From an uncultured Oscillospiraceae bacterium (lineage in GTDB: Bacteria; Bacillota; Clostridia; Oscillospirales; Oscillospiraceae): DNA of 64,000 bases. A program made the translations under genes and the position numbers. The notes under the pieces are model-generated. The model ran no database searches. It was not told where the DNA came from and was given only the letters and a program-made list of their open reading frames with translations. Below, piece after piece: positions 29,978-40,831 of the stretch (position 1 is the stretch's first letter; the number at the start of each line of letters is the position of its first letter). The stretch spans positions 26,432-90,431 of the forward strand of contig CANQZJ010000001.1 of NCBI GenBank assembly GCA_947628315.1, in the 5' to 3' direction.

Positions 29978-31102
29978 TTACTTGGTGGCCCAGGTGTTGG
30001 TGGCCGCGGCGGTGAGGTAGGCGTTGATGAACCCGTCCAGGTCGCCGTCCATGACGCCGTTGACGTTGGAGGTCTCGTAGGCGGTGCGGTTGTCCTTCAC
30101 CAGCTGGTAGGGCATGAACACGTAGGAGCGGATCTGGCTGCCCCACTCGATCTTGAGCTGGGCGCCCTTGATGTCGGAGATCTTGTCCAGGTGCTCCTGC
30201 TCCTTGATCTGCATCAGCTTGGAGCGGAGCATCTTCATGCAGGTCTCCCGGTTCTGGAACTGGGAGCGCTCCGTCTGGCAGGACACCACGATGCCGGTGG
30301 GCTTGTGGATCAGCCGCACGGCGGAGGAGGTCTTGTTGATGTGCTGGCCGCCGGCGCCTGAGGAGCGGTACACCTGCATCTCGATGTCCTCCTCCCGGAT
30401 GTCCACCTCCACGCTGTCGTCCAGCTCGGGCATGACCTCCACCGCGGCGAAGGAGGTCTGCCGCCGGGCGTTGGCGTCGAAGGGGGAGATGCGCACCAGC
30501 CGGTGGACGCCGTGCTCGCTCTTCAGGTGGCCGTAGGCGTTGTCCCCCTCGATGCGGATGGCGGCGGACTTGATGCCCGCCTCGTCCCCGTCCTGATAGT
30601 CCAGGATGGTGTAGGTGTAGCCGTGGCGCTCCGCCCAGCGGGTGTACATGCGGTAGAGCATCTGGGCCCAGTCCTGGGCCTCGGTGCCGCCGGCCCCCGC
30701 CTGGAGGGACACAATGGCGGGCGAGCCGTCGTACTCCCCGGAGAGCAGGGTGTCCAGCCGGGCGGAGGCGATCTCGTTCTCCAGCCTGGCGTAGCCCTCC
30801 TCCACCTCGGGCACCAGGGAGTCGTCCTCCTCCTCCTGGCCCATCTCGCACAGCGTCATCAGGTCGTCCCAGATGGAGAGCCGCTTCTGCTGGGCGGCCA
30901 CCTTGCCCTCCAGCCGGCTGATGCGCTGCTGGACTTTCTGGGCCTTCTCCACATCGTTCCAGAACCCGTCGGAGGCGGACTGGGCACGGAGCTCGTCCAG
31001 CTCCCGCTCGGCGCCCTCCAGATCCAGCGACTGGCCCAGCAGCTCCAACTCGGGCTTCAGCGCGTTTAATTTCGTTTTGTACTCGTCGAATTGTACGATC
31101 AT
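29978..31102 (-). CDS. prfB: Peptide chain release factor 2
   Basis: GGQ motif SSGAGGQHINKTSSAVRLIH; GSQIRSYVF; RF2 anticodon-region family. Confidence 0.95.
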   Translation of the reverse strand: MIVQFDEYKTKLNALKPELELLGQSLDLEGAERELDELRAQSASDGFWNDVEKAQKVQQRISRLEGKVAAQQKRLSIWDDLMTLCEMGQEEEDDSLVPEVEEGYARLENEIASARLDTLLSGEYDGSPAIVSLQAGAGGTEAQDWAQMLYRMYTRWAERHGYTYTILDYQDGDEAGIKSAAIRIEGDNAYGHLKSEHGVHRLVRISPFDANARRQTSFAAVEVMPELDDSVEVDIREEDIEMQVYRSSGAGGQHINKTSSAVRLIHKPTGIVVSCQTERSQFQNRETCMKMLRSKLMQIKEQEHLDKISDIKGAQLKIEWGSQIRSYVFMPYQLVKDNRTAYETSNVNGVMDGDLDGFINAYLTAAATNTWATK

Positions 31103-31187
31103 AGATGTTCCCTCATTTGGCTTGATTTGTCCCATCTATTATATAGAACCGGCGGCCGGTTGTAAAGGAGAAAGTTGCCGGACAGCC

Positions 31188-31216
31188 AAAAAGGAGCCGC
31201 TTTCGCAGCTCCTTTT
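31188..31216 (-). terminator. Terminator following the 30-aa small ORF
   Basis: AAAGGAGC-tgcgaaagcg-GCTCCTTTTT on the minus strand. Confidence 0.8.
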
Positions 31217-31226
31217 CATCTCCCGC

Positions 31227-31319
31227 TCACCGCTCGCTCACCCGCGGATCGTCCTGACCGAAGATCAGGTCGTCCACGTCCTGCGGGCGGGCGTCGGGCT
31301 CCATGTTAAATTCTCTCAT
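31227..31319 (-). CDS. Small hypothetical protein, 30 aa (MREFNMEPDARPQDVDDLIFGQDDPRVSER)
   Basis: AAAGGAG RBS upstream of ATG, followed by an intrinsic terminator; too short for the supplied ORF track. Confidence 0.5.
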   Translation of the reverse strand: MREFNMEPDARPQDVDDLIFGQDDPRVSER

Positions 31320-31419
31320 ACCGCTGCTCCTTTTCTGTCTCCGATGTCATGGGAATAAATGCTCCCCTCTTACAGGTCAGTATATGCACGGATCGGGGCA
31401 ACGGTGCGGACGATTTTTG

Positions 31420-32610
31420 TCATTTCGCCGCCGCGGGGACGGCTCCCCGGTGGGCGATGGCGCTCCACCGCCTGGTGTCGTGGAACAGGGCCAGCACCTG
31501 GAGCGGCGTCCAGGACAATGTAAAGACCGGGAAAAACAGGATGGCGGGCAGCATCCGCCTCACGTCGTACCCGCCGTAGAGGGTCAGCACCACGGCCGAC
31601 CCCACGCTCCCCAGGCAGGACAGCGCCAGCCCGCCCAGCGCCGTCGGCAGGCCGGCTCCGCCCGTCAGCAAAAAGGCGGCGGTCAGCAGAGCGGTGATCG
31701 CCTGGGAAAAAGGCAGCAGAAGGAACATGGTCATGTCGAAGCGCAGTTTGGAGTTGGGGCACTCCCCCGCCCAAAGCTCCCCCAGGCGGCGCCTGCCCAC
31801 CTGCATGATGCCGCTGACCCAGCGCTTCCGCTGGCGGAGAGAGGTGGCGAAGTCCAGGGGCTCCTCATCGTAGTTGACGGCGCCGGGCACCCAGGTCACC
31901 CGGATCCCCGCCTGGGCCAGCTGAGCTGCGAACTCGCAGTCCTCGGCGATGGTGGAGGTATTCCACCCGCCCAGCTCCTCCAGCACCTCCCGGCGGAGCG
32001 CGAAGCCGGTGCCCACCAGCTTGGCGGACAGCCCCAGCGCCGCCCGCGGGCGGTTCCAGATCAGATCCATAGCGGCGTTGAACAGGCCGTAGCACCCGGC
32101 CACCGGGGAGGCGTATGGGTTGGCCGCCCTCATGCGGGACTTGCAGACCCTTGCCCCGGCGGCGAAGGCGTCGTTCATCCGGGCCAGGTAGTCCGGAGCC
32201 AGGGTGTTGTCCGCGTCCAGCACCACAAAGGCGTCGTAGTCCCGGCCCATGAGCTGCTCAAACGCCTGATGCAGCGCGTCCCCCTTGCTTTCAACGCACC
32301 CACGGCAGGAGATGATCTCCGCCCCGGCGGCCAGGGCCGCGCCCTCGGTGTCGTCAGTGCAGTTGTTGGGGACGACGAACACATCGAACAGGCCGGCCGG
32401 ATAGTTCTGGGCCTTTACACTGCGCACAAAGTTTGCGATGACCATTTCCTCGTTCCGGGCGGCGGTGAGCACCGCGAACCGGGTGCGGTAGGGCGCGGGT
32501 CTGAATTTGCGGTGGGGCAGCAGGGTGAACGCCGCCATCACGGTGAAATAGACGCCAAACACCTTGAGCCCGAAGAGCAAAACCGTCAGCAAAAAATGAA
32601 AAGCTGCCAT
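31420..32610 (-). CDS. Glycosyltransferase family 2 membrane protein
   Basis: VFVVPNNCTDDTEG, VVLDADNTL, QRKRWVSG motifs, TM segments. Confidence 0.9.
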   Translation of the reverse strand: MAAFHFLLTVLLFGLKVFGVYFTVMAAFTLLPHRKFRPAPYRTRFAVLTAARNEEMVIANFVRSVKAQNYPAGLFDVFVVPNNCTDDTEGAALAAGAEIISCRGCVESKGDALHQAFEQLMGRDYDAFVVLDADNTLAPDYLARMNDAFAAGARVCKSRMRAANPYASPVAGCYGLFNAAMDLIWNRPRAALGLSAKLVGTGFALRREVLEELGGWNTSTIAEDCEFAAQLAQAGIRVTWVPGAVNYDEEPLDFATSLRQRKRWVSGIMQVGRRRLGELWAGECPNSKLRFDMTMFLLLPFSQAITALLTAAFLLTGGAGLPTALGGLALSCLGSVGSAVVLTLYGGYDVRRMLPAILFFPVFTLSWTPLQVLALFHDTRRWSAIAHRGAVPAAAK

Positions 32611-32690
32611 AGCGCATCCCCTCTTATGGTAATGGCGCTATGGTAGCAGAGCGGGTTTAAGTTGAAAGGGCAAAAGCGATTAAGATTCCC

Positions 32691-33197
32691 TTAAAGTTCC
32701 TCCGGGGTCAGCCAGAGGATGTCCTCCGGGGGTTCCCCGTCGCAGCAGACGGCGGTCACCCAGCCCTCCCCCTCATAGCTCCGGTGGGGACAGGGCGGCG
32801 GAGTCTCCGCCAGCCTGGGCGGCCAGAGGGGAGAGTCCTCCCGCTTCACCCAGCTCTCCTTCAGCGTCCAGATGCGGAAAAAGGACGGCCAGGCGCCGTC
32901 AAAAGCGGCCTTTTCCCCCTCGCTGAGGCAGTCGTCCAACAGGCGCTCCCGCAGGGGCCGCACCAGTTCGATGTCCGCCCCCACGGGGCCGTCGGAGAGG
33001 GCGCAGAGAGCATATCCCCCGCTGTGTGACAAGGAAAAGCACTTGTCAGGCTGGTCCGGGAAAAAGGGCTTGCCGCGCCCGGAGCGCTCCACGGGCGGGA
33101 GGGCGTCCCAGCCCCAGACACGTTTGCAGGCGGCGGCCAGCAGCGGCCAGTCCAGCTTTTTGCCGTCCTCCCCCTTTACGGCGAACAAAACGGTCAC
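32691..33197 (-). CDS. 4'-phosphopantetheinyl transferase superfamily protein
   Basis: GKPFF...FSLSHSGGYALCALS..VGADIELVRPL...FFRIWTLKESWVK; GTG start at 33197 with GGAGGGG RBS. Confidence 0.88.
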   Translation of the reverse strand: MTVLFAVKGEDGKKLDWPLLAAACKRVWGWDALPPVERSGRGKPFFPDQPDKCFSLSHSGGYALCALSDGPVGADIELVRPLRERLLDDCLSEGEKAAFDGAWPSFFRIWTLKESWVKREDSPLWPPRLAETPPPCPHRSYEGEGWVTAVCCDGEPPEDILWLTPEEL

Positions 33198-33327
33198 GGC
33201 ACTCCCCTCCTCTCCACAGTCTGACACTAAAATAGCACGTTTTCCCCGGCCCCGCAAGGCGGAAACCGCTGGACAATCCAACATTTCCATAGTATACTGG
33301 ACACAGATTACATACGAGGTGGTTCCC

Positions 33328-35343
33328 ATGACCGAGAAACGGGCCTTTGATCCGGAGAATCTGCACTATCTGAAGATGCTGTCCAAGCAGTACCCCACGG
33401 TACAGGCCGCCAGCACGGAGATCATCAACCTGCGCGCCATCCTGGCGCTGCCCAAGGGCACCGAGCACTTCGTCTCCGACATCCACGGCGAGTACGAGGC
33501 CTTCCGCCACATCCTCCACTCCGCCTCCGGCGAGGTGCGGGAGAAGGTGGACGAGCTGTTCGCCGGCACCCTGTCAAAGCAGGATCGGGATCAGCTGACC
33601 ACCCTCATCTACTACCCCGAGGAGAAGCTGGAGGAGGTGGAGCGCACCACCAGCGACATGCGGGAGTGGTACCGGGTAAACCTCCACCGGCTGGTAGAGC
33701 TGTGCTGCCTGGTGTCGGTGAAGTACACCCGCTCCAAGGTGCGCAAGGCCATGCCCCCGGAGTACGCCTACATCATGGACGAGCTTGTCCACACCCGCTC
33801 CGCCCACAACGAGGCCGACAAGCGGGACTACTACGAGGGCATCATCGGCTCCATCATCGACCTGGATCGGGCTACCAACTTCCTCATCGAGCTGTGCAGG
33901 CTCATCAAGCGGCTGAGCGTCGACCGGCTCCACGTGGTGGGGGACATCTTCGACCGGGGCCCCGGCGCGCATATCGTCATGGACACCCTGATGAAGCACC
34001 ACAGCGTGGACATACAGTGGGGCAACCACGACATCCTCTGGATGGGCGCCGCCTCCGGCTCCAGGACGCTGGTGGCCACGGTGCTGGCCAACTCCCTGCG
34101 GTACGACAATATGGAGGTCATCGAGACAGGCTACGGCATCTCCCTGCGGCCCCTGTCCGACTTTGCCTCCCGGGTCTACGCCGGGTGCGACGTGAGCCGC
34201 TGGCAGGTGAAGATGGACGAGGAGGACAACGGCAGCGCGCCCCGGGAGCTGGATCTGTCCGACCGGGGGCTGGATCTCACCGCCCGGATGCACAAGGCCA
34301 TCACCATCATCCTGTTCAAGCTGGAGGGGCAGAAGATCCTCCGCAACCCCTCCTTCGGCATGGACGACCGGCTGCTGCTGGACAAGATCGACTACGAGCA
34401 CAAGACCGTCGTGGTGGACGGCAAGACCTATCCCCTGGCGGATACCGACTTCCCCACCGTGGACCCCAAAGATCCCTACGCCCTCACCACGGAGGAGGCG
34501 CAGCTCATCGAGCGCATGACCTACTCCTTCGTCCACAGCGAGAAGCTCCAGCAGCACATCCGCTATCTCTACTCCAAGGGCAGCCTGTACACCGTCTACA
34601 ACGGCAATCTGCTGTTCCACGGCTGCATCCCCATGACGGAGGACGGGGAGCTGATGAAGTTCTCCATCGGCTGCGACAACCTGAGCGGCAAGGCCTTTCT
34701 GGACTACGCCGACGCCACCGCCCGCAAGGCCTATTACTACAAGGCCGGCTCCCCGGAGCAGCAGGCTGGGCAGGACTTTCTGTGGTTCCTGTGGTGCGGG
34801 CGGAACAGCCCCATCTACGGCCGGGATCGCATGACCACCTTCGAGCGGCGGCTCATCGACGACGAGTCGGTGTGGAAGGAGCAGAAAAACGCCTACTACC
34901 GGCTGTACAACGACCCCGCCGTCTGCGGGATGCTGCTGAAGGAGTTCGGCCTGGAGGGCCCCCACTGCCACATCATCAACGGGCACATCCCCGTGAAGTC
35001 CAAAAAGGGCGAGAGCCCCATCAAGGGCGGCGGCAGGCTGCTGGTCATCGACGGCGGCTTCTGCAAGGCCTACCAGAAGACCACCGGCATCGCGGGGTAC
35101 ACCCTGATCTACACCTCCCGGTGCCTGCGGCTGGTGTCCCACCAGCCCTTCGCGGGGCGGGAACAGGCCATCAAGGAGAACACCGACATCGCCTCCTCGT
35201 CGGAGGTCATCGAGTGGCTGGAGCGCCGGGCCCGGATCAACGACACCGACATCGGCGTCCAGCTCCGGGAGCAGGTGGACAACCTGATGGCGCTGCTGGA
35301 CGCATACCGCTCCGGCGCCATCGCCGAGAGCCACCAGGGCTGA
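33328..35343 (+). CDS. fbp: Fructose-1,6-bisphosphatase, class III
   Basis: FVSDIHGEYEAFRHIL, VVGDIFDRGPGAHIVMDTLM, VQWGNHDILWMGAASGS; 671 aa. Confidence 0.95.
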   Translation: MTEKRAFDPENLHYLKMLSKQYPTVQAASTEIINLRAILALPKGTEHFVSDIHGEYEAFRHILHSASGEVREKVDELFAGTLSKQDRDQLTTLIYYPEEKLEEVERTTSDMREWYRVNLHRLVELCCLVSVKYTRSKVRKAMPPEYAYIMDELVHTRSAHNEADKRDYYEGIIGSIIDLDRATNFLIELCRLIKRLSVDRLHVVGDIFDRGPGAHIVMDTLMKHHSVDIQWGNHDILWMGAASGSRTLVATVLANSLRYDNMEVIETGYGISLRPLSDFASRVYAGCDVSRWQVKMDEEDNGSAPRELDLSDRGLDLTARMHKAITIILFKLEGQKILRNPSFGMDDRLLLDKIDYEHKTVVVDGKTYPLADTDFPTVDPKDPYALTTEEAQLIERMTYSFVHSEKLQQHIRYLYSKGSLYTVYNGNLLFHGCIPMTEDGELMKFSIGCDNLSGKAFLDYADATARKAYYYKAGSPEQQAGQDFLWFLWCGRNSPIYGRDRMTTFERRLIDDESVWKEQKNAYYRLYNDPAVCGMLLKEFGLEGPHCHIINGHIPVKSKKGESPIKGGGRLLVIDGGFCKAYQKTTGIAGYTLIYTSRCLRLVSHQPFAGREQAIKENTDIASSSEVIEWLERRARINDTDIGVQLREQVDNLMALLDAYRSGAIAESHQG

Positions 35344-35353
35344 AAAAACGCAT

Positions 35354-35398
35354 AAATGGCCCCTCTCCGAAACACATCGGAGAGGGGCCATTTCTTTT
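35354..35398. terminator. Bidirectional terminator
   Basis: AAATGGCCCCTCTCCGaaacacatCGGAGAGGGGCCATTT. Confidence 0.9.
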
Positions 35399-37022
35399 AC
35401 AGGCCGTACAGCCTGGAGTACTTCTCCGTCAGATAGTCGGCGTACACATTGGGATCGAAGGGGCCGCAGGCGTTCTTCACCACGTCCGCCGGCTCCATCA
35501 TCCAGCCGTGTTGGTGGATCTTTTCGTTGAGCCAGGCGGTGACGCCGGACAGGTCTCCCCTGCCCACCGGGCCCCACACGTCGATGTCCCCCTCCATGGC
35601 CTTCAGCATCTGGGCGCCGTAGGCGCTGCCCAGGGCGTAGGCGGGAAAGTAACCGAAGGAGCCGCCCGACCAGTGGGAGTCCTGGAGACAGCCGTGGGCG
35701 TCGTCGGGCACGTCGACGCCCAGGTACTCCTGATAGAGGCGGTTCCACTCCGCCGGGACATCCCTGACCTCCAGAGTGCCGCCGATGAGCCGCTTCTCGA
35801 TCTCATACCGCACCATGATGTGGAGCGGATAGGTCAGCTCGTCCGCCTCGGTGCGGATCAGCGAGGGCTCCGCCTTGTTCACCGCCCGGTAGAACTGCTC
35901 CGGGGTGACCCCCGCCAGCTGCTCCGGGAAGAACTCCGCCATCTTGGGGAAAATGGCTTTGATAAACGGCAGCGACCGGCCGATCAGGTTCTCATAGAAC
36001 CGGGACTGGCTCTCGTGGACGCCCATGGACACGCCGCCGGACAGGCGGGTGAACTGGTACTCGTCCCGGACGCCCATGTCGTAGGTGGCGTGGCCGCCCT
36101 CGTGGATGACGGAGTACATGGAGGAGGCCAGGTCGTCCTCGTAGTAGTGGGTGGTGATGCGGGCGTCCCACTTGTTGAAGCTGAGGGTGAAGGGGTGCTC
36201 CGTCTCGCCGATGCCGCAGTGGGCGCGATCCAGCCCCATGACCTCCATCAGGTAGTCGGAGAACTTCCGCTGCCGCTCCGCCGGGTAGTGCCTGTGCAGG
36301 AAGGACACGTCGGGCTGCTCTTTCTCCCCGATGGCGCGGATCAGCGGCACGATGCGCTCCCGCAGGGCGGCGAAAAAGCTGTCCAGGAAGGCCATATCGG
36401 TACCGCGCTCGAACTCGTTGAGCAGGGCGTCGTAGGGCGCTTTGTTGGGGTCGTAATAGCCCGCGAATTTGATGTTGAAGGCCACGATCTTCTCCAGATA
36501 GGGCCGGAACAGCTCAAAATCGCCGGCCGCCTTGGCCTTCTTCCACACGTCGCCCGCGTCGCTGGTGAGCTGGGCGAACTCCATGTACTCCTCCGCCGGG
36601 ATGCGGGCGTCCAGATCGTAGTCCCGCTTCAGCAGCTCCACCTGCCGCCGCCGGACGGGATCCAGCTCGTCCCTCCGCCCCAGCAGAAAGGCCAACAGTT
36701 CCCCGGTCTCGGGGGCGGTGAATTTCCGGTGCCACTCCCCGCTGAGTACGCTGACCGCCAGTCCGCGGCCCGCCGCGGTGTCCCTGGGCGCCACGGTATC
36801 GCCGTCCAGGTACAGGGCGGACAGCCCCGCGTCGTAGGCGTATTCCTGCCTCTGCAATTCATCCAGCCTGTCAAGGGCTTCTTTCAAATCCATATGTGAT
36901 TCCTCATTTCGTATGTACTGAAAAAAACGGGATCGCCTGTCCCACAGGATGGGCGGCCACACGATGCACAGCAGCCCGTAGGCCGCCAGCAGCGCCAGAA
37001 AATACTCCCAAAACTGCCCCAT
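35397..37022 (-). CDS. Carboxypeptidase M32 (thermostable carboxypeptidase family) with hydrophobic N-terminal extension
   Basis: HEGGHATYDMG zinc motif, HESQSRFYEN; alternative internal start at 36893 (MDLKEALDRLDELQ). Confidence 0.88.
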   Translation of the reverse strand: MGQFWEYFLALLAAYGLLCIVWPPILWDRRSRFFQYIRNEESHMDLKEALDRLDELQRQEYAYDAGLSALYLDGDTVAPRDTAAGRGLAVSVLSGEWHRKFTAPETGELLAFLLGRRDELDPVRRRQVELLKRDYDLDARIPAEEYMEFAQLTSDAGDVWKKAKAAGDFELFRPYLEKIVAFNIKFAGYYDPNKAPYDALLNEFERGTDMAFLDSFFAALRERIVPLIRAIGEKEQPDVSFLHRHYPAERQRKFSDYLMEVMGLDRAHCGIGETEHPFTLSFNKWDARITTHYYEDDLASSMYSVIHEGGHATYDMGVRDEYQFTRLSGGVSMGVHESQSRFYENLIGRSLPFIKAIFPKMAEFFPEQLAGVTPEQFYRAVNKAEPSLIRTEADELTYPLHIMVRYEIEKRLIGGTLEVRDVPAEWNRLYQEYLGVDVPDDAHGCLQDSHWSGGSFGYFPAYALGSAYGAQMLKAMEGDIDVWGPVGRGDLSGVTAWLNEKIHQHGWMMEPADVVKNACGPFDPNVYADYLTEKYSRLYGL

Positions 37023-37067
37023 TTCCGCCACCTCCAGGCCATTCTATGGCCGGAAGGGCGGTTTTGC

Positions 37068-37553
37068 TCACATCAGGCTGACCACGCCGTGGGTCAGCAG
37101 GGCAATGGCGATCCCCGCCGCGATCACCCCCACTATGACAGAGGGGATGGCGCGCCGCAGCGGCATATCCAGGAAGGCCGCCGCCAAAGCGCCCGTCCAG
37201 GCCCCCGTCCCCGGCAGGGGGATGGCCACCAGGATGGCGAGGCCCAGGTACTTGTACTTGCTCACCAGCCGGCCTTTCAGATGGGCCTTGGTCTCCAGGG
37301 CGTCCACCAGGCTGTTCAGCCGGGGGAACTTCTCCCGCATCCACTGGAACACCCGGCGGATATACACGATGATAAAGGGCACGGGGATCAGGTTGCCGAT
37401 GACGGCGGCCAGCCACGCCGCCCACAGGGGCAGCCCCTGGGCCACACCGAAGGGGATGCCCCCCCGCAGCTCCACCACGGGGATCATGGACACCAGCATG
37501 GTAAACACGAACTCGCCCACTTTTGTCTGGGTCAGCCACTGTAAAATGTCCAA
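37068..37553 (-). CDS. COG2426-type small multi-drug export protein
   Basis: SMIPVVELRGGIPFGVAQGLPLWAAWLAAVIGNLIPVPFII; TTG start with GGAGG RBS. Confidence 0.85.
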   Translation of the reverse strand: MDILQWLTQTKVGEFVFTMLVSMIPVVELRGGIPFGVAQGLPLWAAWLAAVIGNLIPVPFIIVYIRRVFQWMREKFPRLNSLVDALETKAHLKGRLVSKYKYLGLAILVAIPLPGTGAWTGALAAAFLDMPLRRAIPSVIVGVIAAGIAIALLTHGVVSLM

Positions 37554-37597
37554 GGGGACGCCTCCTTCATCATTTTTCTCTGTGAGGCAGCATTGCT

Positions 37598-40423
37598 TTA
37601 CCCCAGCGCCTTTTTCAGGTATTGACCGGTGTAGCTGTCGGGCCGCTGGGCCACCTGCTCCGGCGTGCCGGCGCACACCACCAGGCCGCCGCCGGAGCCG
37701 CCCTCCGGCCCCAGGTCGATGATGTAGTCCGCCGTCTTGATCACGTCCAGGTTGTGCTCGATGACCACCACCGTGTTGCCGTTGTCCACGAACCGCTGGA
37801 GCACGTCCACCAGCTGGTGGACGTCGGCGGTGTGGAGGCCGGTGGTGGGCTCGTCCAGGATATAGATGGTGGAGCCGGTGGACTGCTTGGACAGCTCGGT
37901 GGCCAGCTTCACCCGCTGGGCCTCGCCGCCGGACAGGGTGGTGGAGGGCTGGCCCAGCTTCACATAGCCCAGGCCCACGTCCTTCAGGGTCTGCACCTTG
38001 TTTTTCAGCCGGGGCAGGTTCTCAAAGAAGGGCAGGGCCTCGTCCACCGTCATCTCCAGCACCTCGTGGATGTTCCTGCCCTTGTAGCGCACCTCCAGGG
38101 TCTCCCGGTTGTACCGCTTGCCCTTGCACACCTCGCAGGGCACGTAGATATCCGGCAGGAAGTGCATCTCGATCTTCAACAGGCCGTCGCCCTGGCAGGC
38201 CTCGCACCGGCCGCCCCGGACGTTGAAGGAAAAGCGCCCCGGCCCGTAGCCCCGGCTCTTGGCGTCGGGGGTGGAGGCGAACAGATCGCGGATGTCGTTG
38301 AACAATCCGGTGTAGGTGGCCGGGTTGGATCGGGGCGTCCGCCCGATGGGGGACTGGTCGATGGCGATGACCTTGTCCAGGTACTCCACGCCCTCGATGC
38401 CGTCGTGCTTCCCCGGGCGGGCCTTGGTGCGGTTCAGCTCCGCACCCAGGCGCTTATACAGGATCTCGTTCACCAGGGACGATTTGCCGGAGCCGGACAC
38501 CCCGGTGACGGCGATAAACGTCCCCAGGGGGAACTCCACGTCGATGTGCCGCAGGTTGTTCTCCGCCGCGCCGCGGACGATCAGCTTTTTGCCGTTCCCC
38601 GGCCTCCTTGTCTCGGGCACGGGCACCTTCTTCCGGCCCGCCAGATAGTCCCCGGTGATGGAGCCGGGGGTGTTCATGATGTCCTCGGCGGTGCCGGTGG
38701 CCACTACCTGGCCGCCGTTGACCCCGGCCCCGGGGCCGATGTCCACGATATAGTCCGCCGCCCGCATGGTGTCCTCGTCGTGCTCCACCACGATGAGGGT
38801 GTTGCCCAGGTCGCGGAGGTGCTTCAGCGTGCCCAGCAGCAGGTCGTTGTCCCGCTGGTGGAGGCCGATGGAGGGCTCGTCCAGAATATACAGCACCCCC
38901 ATCAGGGAGGAGCCGATCTGGGTAGCCAGGCGGATCCGCTGGCTCTCCCCGCCGGACAGGGTGCCCGCCTGGCGGGTGAGGGTCAGATACTGCAGCCCCA
39001 CCGAACGCAGGAAGCCCAGGCGGCTCTTGATCTCCTTCAGGATCTGGTCGGCGATCATGGACTGGGTGGGGGTGAGCACGATGGTGTCCAGGAAGGCCAG
39101 GGCCTCGTCCACCGGCTTCTCACAGAAATCGTGGATGGAGATGCCCCCCACGGTGACGGCCAGGGCCTCCCGCTTCAGCCGCTTTCCCTTACAGGTGGGG
39201 CAGTCGCACTCGCTCATGCAGTCCTCGATCTCCCGCTTCATGGCGTCGGACTGGGTCTCGCTGTACCGCCGCTCCAGGTTGTTCACGATGCCCTCGAAGG
39301 GCTGGTACAGCACGCCCTTCCCCCGGGGCTGGTCGTACTGGAGGGTGAGCTTCTCCCCCTTGGTTCCGTAGAGGATCACGTCCATGACCTCGTCGGACAG
39401 CTTCTGCACCGGGTCGGTGAGCTTGAAATGGTACTTCTTCGCCAGCGCGTCGAAGTACATCCGGGAGATGCCGTCGGACTTGATGTGGTTCCAGCCGGAG
39501 GCGGTGATGGCCCCCTCCAGGATGGACAGGGACTTATTCGGGATGATGAGGTCGGGATCCACCTTCAGCTGCATCCCCAGGCCGGTGCAGGTGGGGCAGG
39601 CGCCATAGGGATTGTTGAAGGAGAACATCCGGGGCGTCAGCTCCTCGATGGACACGCCGCAGTCCTCGCAGGCGTAGTTCTGGGAGAACAGGATGTCCCG
39701 ATCCTCCTGGACGATGTTGACGATGATAACGCCCCCGGAGAGGGCGGAGGCGGCCTCCACGCTGTCCGTCAAGCGCCGGTTGATGCCCTCCCGGATCACC
39801 AGGCGATCCACCACGATCTCAATGCAGTGCTTTTTGTTCTTGTCCAGTTTGATCTCCTCGGTGAGCTCGTACAGGGAGCCGTCCACCCGGCAGCGGACAT
39901 AGCCGGAGCGGCGGGCGTCCTCAAAGATCCTGGCGTGCTCGCCCTTTTTGCCTCGGATGACGGGGGCCAGCACCTGGATACGGGTGGCCTCGGGCAAGGC
40001 CATCACCTGGTCGATGATCTGGTCGATGGTCTGCTGTTGGATCACCTTGCCGCAGACGGGGCAGTGGGGGGTACCCACCCGGGCCCACAAAAGGCGCAGA
40101 TAATCATAAATTTCCGTGACGGTGCCCACGGTGGAGCGGGGGTTCTTGGATGTGGTCTTCTGGTCGATGGAGATGGCCGGGGACAGGCCCTCGATGTAGT
40201 CCACGTCGGGCTTCTCCATCTGGCCCAGGAACATCCGGGCGTAGGAGGACAGGGACTCCACATACCGCCGCTGGCCCTCGGCGTACAGCGTCTCAAAGGC
40301 CAGGGACGACTTGCCGGAGCCGGACAGGCCGGTGAACACCACCAGCTTGTCCCGGGGGATGGTCACGTCGATGTTTTTCAGGTTGTTCTCCCGGGCGCCC
40401 TTGATGAAAATATGGTCTGCCAT
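37598..40423 (-). CDS. uvrA: Excinuclease ABC subunit UvrA
   Basis: [12 protein letters not shown], CxxC zinc fingers, [31 protein letters not shown]; 941 aa. Confidence 0.98.
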   Translation of the reverse strand: MADHIFIKGARENNLKNIDVTIPRDKLVVFTGLSGSGKSSLAFETLYAEGQRRYVESLSSYARMFLGQMEKPDVDYIEGLSPAISIDQKTTSKNPRSTVGTVTEIYDYLRLLWARVGTPHCPVCGKVIQQQTIDQIIDQVMALPEATRIQVLAPVIRGKKGEHARIFEDARRSGYVRCRVDGSLYELTEEIKLDKNKKHCIEIVVDRLVIREGINRRLTDSVEAASALSGGVIIVNIVQEDRDILFSQNYACEDCGVSIEELTPRMFSFNNPYGACPTCTGLGMQLKVDPDLIIPNKSLSILEGAITASGWNHIKSDGISRMYFDALAKKYHFKLTDPVQKLSDEVMDVILYGTKGEKLTLQYDQPRGKGVLYQPFEGIVNNLERRYSETQSDAMKREIEDCMSECDCPTCKGKRLKREALAVTVGGISIHDFCEKPVDEALAFLDTIVLTPTQSMIADQILKEIKSRLGFLRSVGLQYLTLTRQAGTLSGGESQRIRLATQIGSSLMGVLYILDEPSIGLHQRDNDLLLGTLKHLRDLGNTLIVVEHDEDTMRAADYIVDIGPGAGVNGGQVVATGTAEDIMNTPGSITGDYLAGRKKVPVPETRRPGNGKKLIVRGAAENNLRHIDVEFPLGTFIAVTGVSGSGKSSLVNEILYKRLGAELNRTKARPGKHDGIEGVEYLDKVIAIDQSPIGRTPRSNPATYTGLFNDIRDLFASTPDAKSRGYGPGRFSFNVRGGRCEACQGDGLLKIEMHFLPDIYVPCEVCKGKRYNRETLEVRYKGRNIHEVLEMTVDEALPFFENLPRLKNKVQTLKDVGLGYVKLGQPSTTLSGGEAQRVKLATELSKQSTGSTIYILDEPTTGLHTADVHQLVDVLQRFVDNGNTVVVIEHNLDVIKTADYIIDLGPEGGSGGGLVVCAGTPEQVAQRPDSYTGQYLKKALG

Positions 40424-40667
40424 ATATGGTCTTCCTCCTCAGTCCGCCGTCACGCCGGCGGCAACGGATAGTACTCATCATCTCGCCAGCGGGCAGGGTT
40501 GGTCTCAATGTAGCGGTATCGGATCCAATAATCCGTTTCATCGCGAATAATGTGGTCATGGTATGAACGCTGCCAAAATCTTTGCTCGAATGGAGGCATC
40601 TTACCCTCTTTGATCTTCCGTAGAAAATCATTTGTGGTCATGCTTTTATACCACGCGACGACCTTGG

Positions 40668-40693
40668 GTAGGGGCGGCCCCATGTGGCCGCCC
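40668..40693 (+). repeat. REP element arm 1 (GTAGGGGCGGCCCCATGTGGCCGCCC)
   Basis: GTAG tetranucleotide plus 8-bp GC-rich hairpin; perfect 26-bp inverted copy at 40832-40857. Confidence 0.85.
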
Positions 40694-40831
40694 TCCCCCT
40701 GATTACCACCCGGCAAACGGAAAATGACATGAATATGGTTTGGCATGATAACATATTTGTCGACATGCACACCCGGAAATTTTTCCATAATTTTCAACAA
40801 CCAATGCTCTGCCGTTTCTGCCGCAATATCA

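Noticed and set aside
33666-36899. 1077-aa plus-strand ORF across fbp and the M32 carboxypeptidase
   Set aside because: Off-frame/antisense readthrough of two well-supported genes
37622-40471. 949-aa plus-strand ORF opposite uvrA
   Set aside because: Antisense shadow ORF
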